Source: an uncultured Clostridia bacterium (GTDB taxonomy: Bacteria; Bacillota; Clostridia; UBA1381). Taken from it: a stretch of 64,000 bases of DNA. Numbering within the stretch: the first letter of the stretch is position 1; every line of letters starts with the position of its first letter. Below are positions 9,343 through 18,700 of this stretch, piece after piece. The stretch spans positions 310,001 through 374,000 of the forward strand of contig CAKSDE010000001.1 of NCBI GenBank assembly GCA_934444735.1. Direction: 5' to 3'. A program made the translations under genes and the position numbers. The notes under the pieces are model-generated. The model had not been told where the DNA came from and made no database searches. It saw only the letters and a program-made list of their open reading frames with translations.

Positions 9343-11372
9343 AAAAGACGGTTTTGATTTTAGCGGTGGCGGTTATGTTTTCTGCTATAAACAGCGTCCC
9401 GGTATTGGCGGAACAAAAGGCATTTTATGTTTCGCCCGACGGGAATGATTCAAACGACGGCAGCATAGAAAGCCCCTTTAAAACAATTGAGGCGGCGCGT
9501 GATGCAGTAAGAACCTTAAAAAATGCGGACGGACTGCCGTCGGGAGGTATAAGAGTTATTCTGCGCGAGGGCGATTATATACTTTCAAAAGGGCTGGAGT
9601 TCGATTCAAGGGATTCGGGCACAAAGGATTCTCCGATTATTTACAGTGCGTATGAAAATGAGAGGGTGCGTATTCTCGGAGGAGTAAAACTTGAAAATTT
9701 CAGAAAAACTCAAGATGAACAGGTAAAAAACAGACTTGCGGAAAATGTGCGCGACAAATTATATGAAATATCATTTGCCGATTACGGAATAGATCGGATA
9801 GGAGATCTTGAGGCATACGGACAGAGTATGCCGGCACTTGAACATTCTTCGGTTTATATCTTCAAAAACAGCGAATATATGAATTTGGCAAGATACCCGA
9901 ACGAAGGATATCTGAATGTGGTGTCTGTTATTGAGCCGGGGGTTTTTAAGGGGGCAGATGATCCGCTGAATGTGACGCCCGAGTTTAAATACAGCTATGA
10001 CGGAGCGAAAAAGTGGAAGGATCTTGACGATATATGGATATTCGGATATTTAAAATATGATTGGGCGGACTTGTTTGCAAGAGTCGGCAAAATCAATACA
10101 TCTTCGGGGACAATAAAGCTTGCACATGCATCTCCGTATTCGGTGCAGGAGGACAAAAAGTTCTATTTTACAAATGTATTTGAAGAGCTTGACGATGAAA
10201 ACGAGTTTTATATCGACAGAGGCGCAAATAAACTGTACATTTTAAGCGATGATCCTAAAAAGGATAATTATGAGGCGGCAATTTTGGAGGATAATCTTGT
10301 AAGCGTTAAAAATGCCGCAAATATCGGATTCGAGAATCTGACATTCTCACTTTGCCGCGCAACTGCCGTCTACATTGAAAATTCTGACGGTATAGATGTG
10401 AAGAATTGCGAAATATCAAACAATACCAAAAATGCGCTTATGTGCAAGGACAGCTTTAACTGCAATATAGAGAATAACAATGTGTATAATCTGGGCGCGT
10501 ACGGACTGTATTCGCACAGCGGAAATGTTGCGGAGCTGATACCTTCAAATAACAGAATCGTAAATAACAGTATACACGATTTTGCTAAGCTGGAAAAGAC
10601 ATACAAGGGCGGAATCGGGATTGAAGGCTGCGGAAATTATGTTGCGCATAATGAGATATATAACGCTCTGCACTATGGGATAAGTTATGGCGGAAGTTAC
10701 AATATTATAGAATATAACGATTTGCATGACTGTCTTTTGATGGCGGAGGACGCAGGAGCGGTATATACCGGCAGAACCTGGCTCAATTCGGAAAATACGT
10801 TTAGGTACAACTATTTTCACGATATTCCGATGAATGAGGCGCAAACATGGAAAAATAACGGTATTTACATGGACGACGGAATGTTGGGAACCAATATTTA
10901 CTCGAATGTATTTGAAAATATACAGGTCGCGGTATTTTCGCACGGCGGAAGATATGCGAAAATCAAAAATAACATATTTATAAACTGCCCGGAGTCGGTA
11001 AATGTTATAGATAATTATTATCCGAGCCACGCGGAGGATACCTTGATTCCGCAGGCAAAAAGTATGATTGAAAAGAATCCGTACTGGGCGGCGAAATTCC
11101 CCGAGGTTGTGCAGTCGGTGAGTGACGAAGAGGCAATTCTGCCTAAATTTAACGAGGTTACGGGAAATATCATGTTTAACTCGTCCGCACCGCTGCTTTC
11201 GGATAATGCCATGAAAACCGCAGCGGTTAAGGATAATCTCGTAATATCGGATAAGACGGTATTTGAGGATTTTGACGGTAAAAACTATACGGTCAAAAAA
11301 GGTTCGGCGGTATTTAAAAAGATACCCGATTTTGATGCTTTTGATTTTACAAAAGTGGGAATTATTGAATGA
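9339..11372 (+). CDS. Secreted right-handed beta-helix glycosidase, GH141-like
   Basis: 677 residues from the ATG at 9339, which overlaps the previous stop; an earlier in-frame ATG at 9312 lies inside that gene. A signal peptide (VLILAVAVMFSAI...LA) is followed by FYVSPDGNDSNDGS and SPFKTIEAARDAVR, the opening of parallel beta-helix carbohydrate enzymes. Then come an Ig-like insertion with DIWIFGYLKYDWAD and FEELDDENEFYIDRGANKLY, and long beta-helix coils with NNSIHDF and HNEIYNA turns. Two acidic motifs, EDAGAVYTGRTW and IYMDDGMLG, are shared with the paralogue at 15779 and are candidates for the catalytic aspartates. The pattern matches GH141 (fucosidase/xylanase) as I know that family; the exact substrate cannot be read from sequence. 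No SLH domain is present. Confidence 0.75.
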   Translation: MKKTVLILAVAVMFSAINSVPVLAEQKAFYVSPDGNDSNDGSIESPFKTIEAARDAVRTLKNADGLPSGGIRVILREGDYILSKGLEFDSRDSGTKDSPIIYSAYENERVRILGGVKLENFRKTQDEQVKNRLAENVRDKLYEISFADYGIDRIGDLEAYGQSMPALEHSSVYIFKNSEYMNLARYPNEGYLNVVSVIEPGVFKGADDPLNVTPEFKYSYDGAKKWKDLDDIWIFGYLKYDWADLFARVGKINTSSGTIKLAHASPYSVQEDKKFYFTNVFEELDDENEFYIDRGANKLYILSDDPKKDNYEAAILEDNLVSVKNAANIGFENLTFSLCRATAVYIENSDGIDVKNCEISNNTKNALMCKDSFNCNIENNNVYNLGAYGLYSHSGNVAELIPSNNRIVNNSIHDFAKLEKTYKGGIGIEGCGNYVAHNEIYNALHYGISYGGSYNIIEYNDLHDCLLMAEDAGAVYTGRTWLNSENTFRYNYFHDIPMNEAQTWKNNGIYMDDGMLGTNIYSNVFENIQVAVFSHGGRYAKIKNNIFINCPESVNVIDNYYPSHAEDTLIPQAKSMIEKNPYWAAKFPEVVQSVSDEEAILPKFNEVTGNIMFNSSAPLLSDNAMKTAAVKDNLVISDKTVFEDFDGKNYTVKKGSAVFKKIPDFDAFDFTKVGIIE

Positions 11373-11454
11373 AAATACTGTTGTTTTTTAATAGAGATTT
11401 AATCGGAAAACAATGGTTTTATAATTACTTAAATAAATGAAAGGAGTTAAAACA

Positions 11455-14400
11455 ATGAAAGGTACACTAAAAAAGGTAATAGCGCTTGCGGCAGCAGGAA
11501 CCGTGATTTCGGGAATATTGCCGACGGCGCGTGCTGAGAACTCATCGGAGGAAAATGTGCTTGTCAGCATGAACTTTGAAAACTATTCGGAGGGGGACAG
11601 CATTGCCGGAAAAATCGACAATGCGAGAATAAGCGTTGAGAATGCGGCGGACGGAAATTCAGTTACGGTTCAAAAAGACACCGAAACGGGATCTTTGGCG
11701 GTAAAAATGGTACGCAGCTCCGAAAGTACAAAGTCGCTTAATATGTTTTATTCGCTGGATTCTGCTATAAGCACCGGTAAATACAAGATTTCATACGATT
11801 CGAAAATAGAAAAAGCGGTGGGGAATTTTGCGAGCCTCGGCTCAATGCAGACAGATCCGAGCTGGAAAAATATTTTTAATCCGAGAATTTTCGGCGAAAC
11901 AGGGCTTTATAACGGTCAAAGCGATTGGATTGCGGATTATAAAGGCAAAATCGGCAACGAGTGGGCGCATCATGAAATTGTTGCTGACTTTGACGCAGAT
12001 AAGGCAGTCTATACTGTAAAGGGTGGGACGGCAAATGTTACGAAAAGCTTTGATATAGATGCGCAGGAGGCGTGGAAATACTTGACTTTCAGTATCCAGC
12101 CGATAAACGGCAATAATTCGCTTAATGCTTGGGAAACAAATCAATCGGGCGAGAACGAGGACGCGGTTTACTGGATTGATAACATAACAATCGAAGAAGT
12201 GGTTGAGTCGGGCGTAATTGCGCAAGAGGATTTTGAGGACTATACAGCAGGTGACGCGCTTAACGGCTCATGGGTAAAAACCGGGCTTACAGGCGGCAAT
12301 ACGGCAACCGTTGAGACAGATCCGCTGACCGGCAGCAAGGCGATCAAGATGGTAAAAGGTGCAGATGATCCTGCATTGATAGCGCTGGATTATGATTTAA
12401 AGCAGGATATTGGCGAGGGTAAGTATGTTATCAGCTATGATGTGAGAATCGATACGGCTACAAAATATTTCCAGGCAATAGGTGCACCTAGAAATTCTTC
12501 ATGGTCGGATATATATACGCCGAGATTAAAAAGCGGCGAGCTTCACAGAGGAGATACTCAATTTTCACCGAAATTCGATTATAAGAATCGGGTGGGATAT
12601 GATTATGCGACATTTACGCACGTTTTGGATATAGACAATAAAACGGACGAGTTCAGCGTCTATAAAGACGGAAAGCTTTTAATGAGCAATCAATATACAT
12701 ATGAAAAATCGGACAATAATTTCAGATACCTGAACTTTGCGGTAAGCACCGATAATCTGTATCACGTAAACGCGTGGGACGCAGTATATGCGGAGGACGG
12801 AAAAACGACCGCCGAAAATAACCCCGACGGCGTTATGTATATCGATAATTTAAAAATTGAAAAGTATAAATTTAAAACCGCGGGAATAAGTGTTTCGGGC
12901 GAAAATGCATCGGTTGATTCCAATGTTGCGGTTAGCTTTAACGGAGCTGTCGATGCACAGAGTGTAACAAAGGATAATTTTATAATAGAAAAATCGGGAG
13001 CAGCGGTTTCGGATTATTCTTTAGAGCTTTCGCAGGACGCAAAAACCGTATCCTTTGTACTTGCGGACGGTCTTGAATATGATACCGAATACAGCGTTAG
13101 AGTATCGAAAAATGTGACAAGCGGAGGTACTGCTTTATCGAAGGATTATGAGAGCACATTTAAAACGGAAAAATATATCGACAGCGAAGTAATTATGAAT
13201 TACAACTTTGAGGATATGCCCGAGGGCGATTTCAGTACTACGGGACTTATCAAAAAGGTAAATGTTGCCGATGGCGATAAGGTGCAGATCGTAAAGGACG
13301 AATACGGAACAAAGGCGCTCTATATTGAAAGAGCGGAGGAAAATGTAGCATCGAACAGTGCAACAGAGTTGTCATTTTCACTTCCCGAGACGGTTTCAAG
13401 CGGAATTGTAAAGATCAGCCAGAGTATAAGATGCGAGAATTACAGAGCAGGCATATCGCAGCTCTTGTCGGTACAGGATAAGAAATGGGCGAATACCGAC
13501 CGTTCATATTTCCACGGCGGATTTTATTACGCGGCAGGAAACGGAACGTACGGATATGATATGGCAAAGGTGGATCCGAGCAAGTATCTGACAATAGAGA
13601 AAACAATTAACTTTGATACAAAGGATTATACGGTTAATTATTATATCGACGGTGAAAAGGTGTACGACGGAGGCTTTACCCTGCCGAGTGTAAAAGATTT
13701 TGACTGGCTTTATCTGACAGTGGCAAAGGACAGCGCATACAATGTGTACGGAGATACGGGTGCAGGTAAATATTATTTTGACAATATCAAGGTAGAGTAC
13801 ATAAAGGCACCGGAAGTTGTCATGTCATCGCCGGTAAACGGTGCAAAAAACGTAAAACTTTCAAGTGCGGTTACTTTGACGGCAAATACACAAATAAAGA
13901 AAGCATCGGTAAATAAGGATAATATCAAGGTGTTTAAAGACGGTGTGCTGATAAATGATTATTCGCTCGGTCTGAATGACCGCAAAACAATAACGGTTGA
14001 CTTTGAAAAGAGCGCAAACAGCAAATACAGCATAAAGGTAAACGGCTTGATTGCCGAGGGCGAAAACGGCGCGGAGATGACAAAGGAATATGTACTTGAA
14101 TTTGCGGCAGAGGGAGCATTTTCGGCGGAATTTACAAAGGCTGCAACAGATTTGACCAATCCCGATAAATTTAGCGTTACGGCAGACATTGTAAATAATG
14201 CGGTGCAAGACGGCATGAGCATTGTTTTTGCAGGATATGACGAATACGGCAGACTTGTATATGCAAAGAGTATGGGAGATGTCATTGCCTGCGGTGACGA
14301 AATATATGAAACAGTTACACTCGATAAAGCGGCAGAGGTAAGAGCGTATATATGGGATAGTTTGGACGGCATGAAAGCAATAGATGAGCCGATTGAGATA

Positions 14401-15468
14401 ACAGTCCCCGAAAACAGAACATACGGCGCGGATACACTTTCGGGCGACGGTGATATAACAATAGCCTTTATCGGCGGCTCGATTACCGAACAGCAGCAGT
14501 GGATAACACCGCTTAAAAGCTACTTTAATGAAAAATACAGCGGCAGAAATGTAAATTATGTTGTTGCAGGCGTAGGCGGAACCGGCACGGGATTGCAGCA
14601 GTACAGAGTGTACAACGATATAATCTCGCAAAATCCCGATTTGGTGTTTATCGATCCGACAATCAACGACAGCTCATGGCCGTATGATGTAGACGCAAGC
14701 TATGAAAATGTCGTAAGACAGCTTTTGGAGGCAAATCATCAGCCGGCGGTGATAAGAGTGGCATTCGGCAGAGCGGACGGTGAAAACTGGATAAAAGCGA
14801 ATGAACAGCATACTTCGATTGACAGCTATTACGGAATAAAATGCATAAATGCCGCGGAGTTTATACTGGAAAATCTTGCCGATGAAAATAATGCGGAAGG
14901 CTTTGTATGGACGGCAGACGAAAATTATCCGAATGCAAAGGTACTTACAAAGGACGGAACTCACCCGACAAAAGAGGGCGGAGAATATATAGCGGATTAT
15001 ATAAAATCGGAGCTTGAAAAAGATGCGGGATATATAAGTAAGCTGATACAGCAGCCGACAGCAAAAACCGCGCTTTATGATGAATATAAAAACGCAAGAG
15101 AAATAAGCTTAAAAACGGCACAGTTCTCGGACGGCTGGACTGTTGCCGATAAATGCCCGGATAAGTTCCATGACGGAAGCTTTCAGACAAGCACAGACGG
15201 CGCAACCGTAACCGTAAGCTTTTACGGAAAAGGGATTGCTATATATAATTACGGCGGTGCGGACGGAATGGATATAGCTTACTCGGCAGATAACGGTGCG
15301 ATAAACGGTACTGTAAGCTCATTTGTGAACGGCTGGGATTTTAACCAGGCAGGCTCGACAAGAACAATCGCATTTGATACAAAAGGGTATCATACGGTTA
15401 CATTTACTGCGGCAACAAAGGGCAATGCGAATGAGAGCCTTATAATGGGATATTTCTTGGTTTATTAA
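11455..15468 (+). CDS. Large secreted SGNH esterase with three LamG-like domains
   Basis: 1337 residues from the ATG at 11455, preceded by AAAGGAG; the in-frame ATG at 11437 is upstream of that site. After the signal peptide come LamG-like domain 1 (about 35-258), LamG-like 2 (about 260-480, with APRNSSWSDIYTPRLK and NAWDAVY...VMYIDNL), a Big_5 Ig-like domain, LamG-like 3 (about 580-790), a second Big_5 and an unknown ~100-residue beta domain. The SGNH hydrolase (about 995-1200) has an intact triad: Ser1009 in GGSITEQQQW, Asp1167 and His1170 in DGTHPTKEGG, with block III TINDSSW. A beta-rich C-terminal domain ends the protein. The likely job is removal of acetyl or other ester groups from polysaccharide outside the cell, with the LamG-like domains binding glycan. 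It has no SLH or sortase anchor. Confidence 0.8.
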   Translation: MKGTLKKVIALAAAGTVISGILPTARAENSSEENVLVSMNFENYSEGDSIAGKIDNARISVENAADGNSVTVQKDTETGSLAVKMVRSSESTKSLNMFYSLDSAISTGKYKISYDSKIEKAVGNFASLGSMQTDPSWKNIFNPRIFGETGLYNGQSDWIADYKGKIGNEWAHHEIVADFDADKAVYTVKGGTANVTKSFDIDAQEAWKYLTFSIQPINGNNSLNAWETNQSGENEDAVYWIDNITIEEVVESGVIAQEDFEDYTAGDALNGSWVKTGLTGGNTATVETDPLTGSKAIKMVKGADDPALIALDYDLKQDIGEGKYVISYDVRIDTATKYFQAIGAPRNSSWSDIYTPRLKSGELHRGDTQFSPKFDYKNRVGYDYATFTHVLDIDNKTDEFSVYKDGKLLMSNQYTYEKSDNNFRYLNFAVSTDNLYHVNAWDAVYAEDGKTTAENNPDGVMYIDNLKIEKYKFKTAGISVSGENASVDSNVAVSFNGAVDAQSVTKDNFIIEKSGAAVSDYSLELSQDAKTVSFVLADGLEYDTEYSVRVSKNVTSGGTALSKDYESTFKTEKYIDSEVIMNYNFEDMPEGDFSTTGLIKKVNVADGDKVQIVKDEYGTKALYIERAEENVASNSATELSFSLPETVSSGIVKISQSIRCENYRAGISQLLSVQDKKWANTDRSYFHGGFYYAAGNGTYGYDMAKVDPSKYLTIEKTINFDTKDYTVNYYIDGEKVYDGGFTLPSVKDFDWLYLTVAKDSAYNVYGDTGAGKYYFDNIKVEYIKAPEVVMSSPVNGAKNVKLSSAVTLTANTQIKKASVNKDNIKVFKDGVLINDYSLGLNDRKTITVDFEKSANSKYSIKVNGLIAEGENGAEMTKEYVLEFAAEGAFSAEFTKAATDLTNPDKFSVTADIVNNAVQDGMSIVFAGYDEYGRLVYAKSMGDVIACGDEIYETVTLDKAAEVRAYIWDSLDGMKAIDEPIEITVPENRTYGADTLSGDGDITIAFIGGSITEQQQWITPLKSYFNEKYSGRNVNYVVAGVGGTGTGLQQYRVYNDIISQNPDLVFIDPTINDSSWPYDVDASYENVVRQLLEANHQPAVIRVAFGRADGENWIKANEQHTSIDSYYGIKCINAAEFILENLADENNAEGFVWTADENYPNAKVLTKDGTHPTKEGGEYIADYIKSELEKDAGYISKLIQQPTAKTALYDEYKNAREISLKTAQFSDGWTVADKCPDKFHDGSFQTSTDGATVTVSFYGKGIAIYNYGGADGMDIAYSADNGAINGTVSSFVNGWDFNQAGSTRTIAFDTKGYHTVTFTAATKGNANESLIMGYFLVY

Positions 15469-15482
15469 AAGTTTATTATTTT

Positions 15483-15700
15483 ATAGGTAATTGTAAAATG
15501 TAAATTTTACAATTAGCCACCATTCTTATGGGGGGTATCGGGGGGTGCTAACCCCTGATTTGTAATCAAAAATGACGACATGTGCGTCATTTTTGGCTGA
15601 AATAAAAAGTTTCAACCTGCCGTAAAATTAAAATCGGCCGGAACTTTTTATTTCTACCTAAGAATTTTAATTGGAAAACGTTAGTTTTACAGTTACCTAT
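15483..15700. mobile_element. MITE-like element, 218 bp, with terminal inverted repeats and 10-bp target duplication
   Basis: The ends are 16-bp inverted repeats with one mismatch: ATAGGTAATTGTAAAA at 15483-15498 and TTTTACAGTTACCTAT at 15685-15700. The element is flanked on both sides by the identical direct repeat TTATTATTTT (15473-15482 and 15701-15710), as expected for a transposase-generated target duplication. Inside are further inverted repeats: a hairpin TTGTAAAAT/ATTTTACAA at 15491-15512, AAAAATGACG/CGTCATTTTT around 15570-15594, and an AAATAAAAAG/CTTTTTATTT pair around 15600-15653. It encodes no protein. With the hairpin at 15720 it fills the 310-base gap between the SGNH gene and the next beta-helix gene. 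Confidence 0.75.
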
Positions 15701-15719
15701 TTATTATTTTAGTAAAAAA

Positions 15720-15748
15720 GGGAACCGCAGCGGCCTGCTGCAGTTCCC
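15720..15748. other. GC-rich hairpin in the leader of the 15779 gene
   Basis: GGGAACCGCAGC and GCTGCAGTTCCC form a 12-bp stem with one mismatch and a 5-nt loop, ~30 bases before the start codon. On the + strand only TTATAT follows, so it is a poor intrinsic terminator; on the minus strand it is followed by six Ts. It may be a leader structure, an inefficient terminator of the upstream gene, or a remnant of another repeat. Confidence 0.55.
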
Positions 15749-15778
15749 TTATATGATATGAAAAAAGGTATTAATATT

Positions 15779-18700
15779 ATGTTGAAAAAAAGAATAATTT
15801 CATTTTTAACAATGCTTAGTATGTTCTGCCCTGTGCAGACGGCGGTAAAAGCCGCGGAATCGGCTGTTATCAGCTTTGATTTTGAAGAATATGCGGAGGG
15901 TGAGAGCTTTAAGTCGGGAAAAGGCTGGAGCGTTTCCGCAAAAGAGGGCGACAGCTTTATAATAGAAACAGATCCCGTATCGAACAGCAAGGCGCTTAAA
16001 TTCACCAAAGGCGCAGAAACCGCCGCGGCTTTTGCGGAATATACCGACAGCGCCGTGAGTGAGGGCATAGTTGAGGTGAGCTATGATGTCAGAATCGCGT
16101 CTGCCACCAAATATTTTAATATGATAGGCGCTGTCAGAAACAGCAAATGGAAAGGCTTTACACCAGAGATAAAGCAGAGCGGACTGTTCGACGCGAGCAA
16201 AGCATATTCCGCAAACGGCGGCTGGATTGCAGACTTTAAGACGTTGATCGGGTATGAATACGCAACCTATAAGCATATTCTGGATTTTAGCTCCGGAGTG
16301 GGTGAATTTCAGATAATAAAAGACGGTAAAACCGTAAAGAGCGTTACATATAATCTGTGGGGGAATGCAGGTGAATATAAATATCTCGGCTTTGCGGCAG
16401 AAACCGATAATCGGTTCCGCGTTAATGCATGGGACGCCGTTTATGATGAAAATGACAGATATGTGACCGCCGAGAATAACCCCGACGGGGTGATGTATAT
16501 CGATAATATCAAGATAAGAAAGACTATGGCATCTCGGTGTGACTTTGAAAATGAAGATACAAGCGGCTTTGTATTTGATTTAAAGGATTGTGCGGAATAT
16601 GGGATTGAAACGGATTCCAAAAGCGGCAGCAAGGCGATGAAGATAAGATTTTTTGCCGAAGAAAACGAAAAATCCTCAAATATAAAGTATGTTTTCCCGA
16701 AAACGGATACAGGCAAGATTGAAGCGGAATTTGATATAAGATTTGAAAATAACAGTGCGAATTTTTCATCACTTGGGAATCTTTGCTCATCGGAGAAGGT
16801 TTACACATCAGGCTTAAGGCAGGTTACCGACTCTTTTTGGAAAGATGCGAACACATGGCTTTTTATCATCGGAAATGATGAATATTTTCACATAAAGCAG
16901 GTGTTTAACTTTGAAACGGGAGAATACAGCTTTGTTATCAGTCAGGACGGAAAAACGCTCAAAAGCTTTTACGATATTTACGAAGATGACAGTATCGCGG
17001 ATTTGTACGCGTTGGATTTTAATATAAGAAATATGGCTACAATTAACGGCCGTGACGAGGGGGACGGAGTATATTGGATCGATAATATATCTGTAAAACA
17101 GTCGGCGGCAGAGATGTGCGGAAACGACGGAAGTAAGCTTTCGCCGTATGAGAATAGTTACAGTATATATTACGACATGGCGGTTTTCGGGAAAAAATCC
17201 GATGTTACAGTCAAAAGAGCCGGGGAGATACTTGACAGCGAAAAGTATGAGGTATATTTTGACGGCGGGAATAAAAGAGTAAGGCTCGAATTTGTAAAAG
17301 ATGATGATTTCTACGATTCGGGGTATCAGGTTTTTCTAAGCAGTAACTTGGACGGCATAAACGGAGTAAGCGCAAAAGAGGCAGCGGCGGAGTTTTATGT
17401 CGGTGCGGCGGCAGATGTTGAGATTTCGGGCGTTTTTGACAGCTTAGGAAAAAGAGTTTACCATATAAAGGACGCAGCGGGAGAAACGGTCAGCCTTAAA
17501 ATCAGCTGCATTGATGCCGATATGAGCGGATTTTCGGGTTTTGCGGCACTAAAGGACGGTAACGGCAGACTGCAAAAGCTTATTAAGGTAACAGAGGGTG
17601 TAAGCGAGAGGACGGTACAGATACCGTCAGAGGCGCAAGATGACTGGTATATGGAGCTGTACGCAATAAACCCCGAAACGATGGTGCCGTATATGATAAA
17701 AAAGCAGGCATTTTCCGATAATATCGTTTATGTTGAAAAGGGGTTTAAAGACGGTGACGGAAGCTTTGATTTTCCCTTTTCAAGCATAGAAGAGGCGATG
17801 GGAAAAGCGCTCGGCGATACTGTAATTATAATAAAGGACGAAATCTACAGAATAACCTCGCCGATAATTTTAAAGAACGAAAAAGGGTACAATATCAAGA
17901 TAACATCTTTAAAGAATACGGTGATTGACGCGAGAATTGATTTGACAAATCCGCGAAAAGTGAACGAAAAAGAACGGGCAAGACTTAAAAACGGCAACGG
18001 TATACGGGTGTATGAGCTTAAAAATTACGGCATAGATTCCGTGTCGGAGTTTTGTGCTTTCGGACAGTCGAAAGGGCTGACGGTGCTGCCGGAGCAGGTG
18101 TACGAAAATGATATTCCGATGAGCCTTGCAAAATATCCGAATGATGGCTCTCTTACAATAAAAAATGTATATAACAGTGACGGACAGTCGGGCGAGATGT
18201 TTGACTATTCCGGCGCGGACACTTCTTCGTGGCAGGACAAAAGTGATATTTGGCTGTTCGGCTACCCGACATATTCGTGGGCGCATGAGTTTGTTAAAAT
18301 CAAGAGCGTGAGCGATACGAAAATAAACGCGGATACAGCGGATAAGGGGAAATACCGCTGGGGACAGAGCTTTTGCATTGTAAATGTATTTGAGGAGCTT
18401 GATGCACCGGGAGAATATTATATTGATAGAGATAACCTGATTTTGTACGTTTACCCGAGCAGTGAGGACAGTAAAATTTCTCTTGCGACCTATAAAGATG
18501 AGTTGATAAAAGCGGAAAATACCTCCGGGGTTTCTTTTAAAAATATCGGTTTTGCGGGTACAAGGGGAACGGTGGTGTATATGGATTCCTGTGAAAATAT
18601 AAGCTTTGACGGGTGCAATTTTACCGATGGCGGAGTGGCGTGCATAAAGATGAAAAATTGCCGTAAATGTGACATTCAAAACTGTGAGATAAGCTACATC

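Noticed and set aside
13861..14631. Long minus-strand frame (256 residues) opposite the SGNH gene
   Set aside because: It is the antisense shadow of a well-supported gene, rich in Cys, Ile and Tyr, with no start signals. The same applies to the other long minus-strand frames opposite carB, dnaE and the giant genes.
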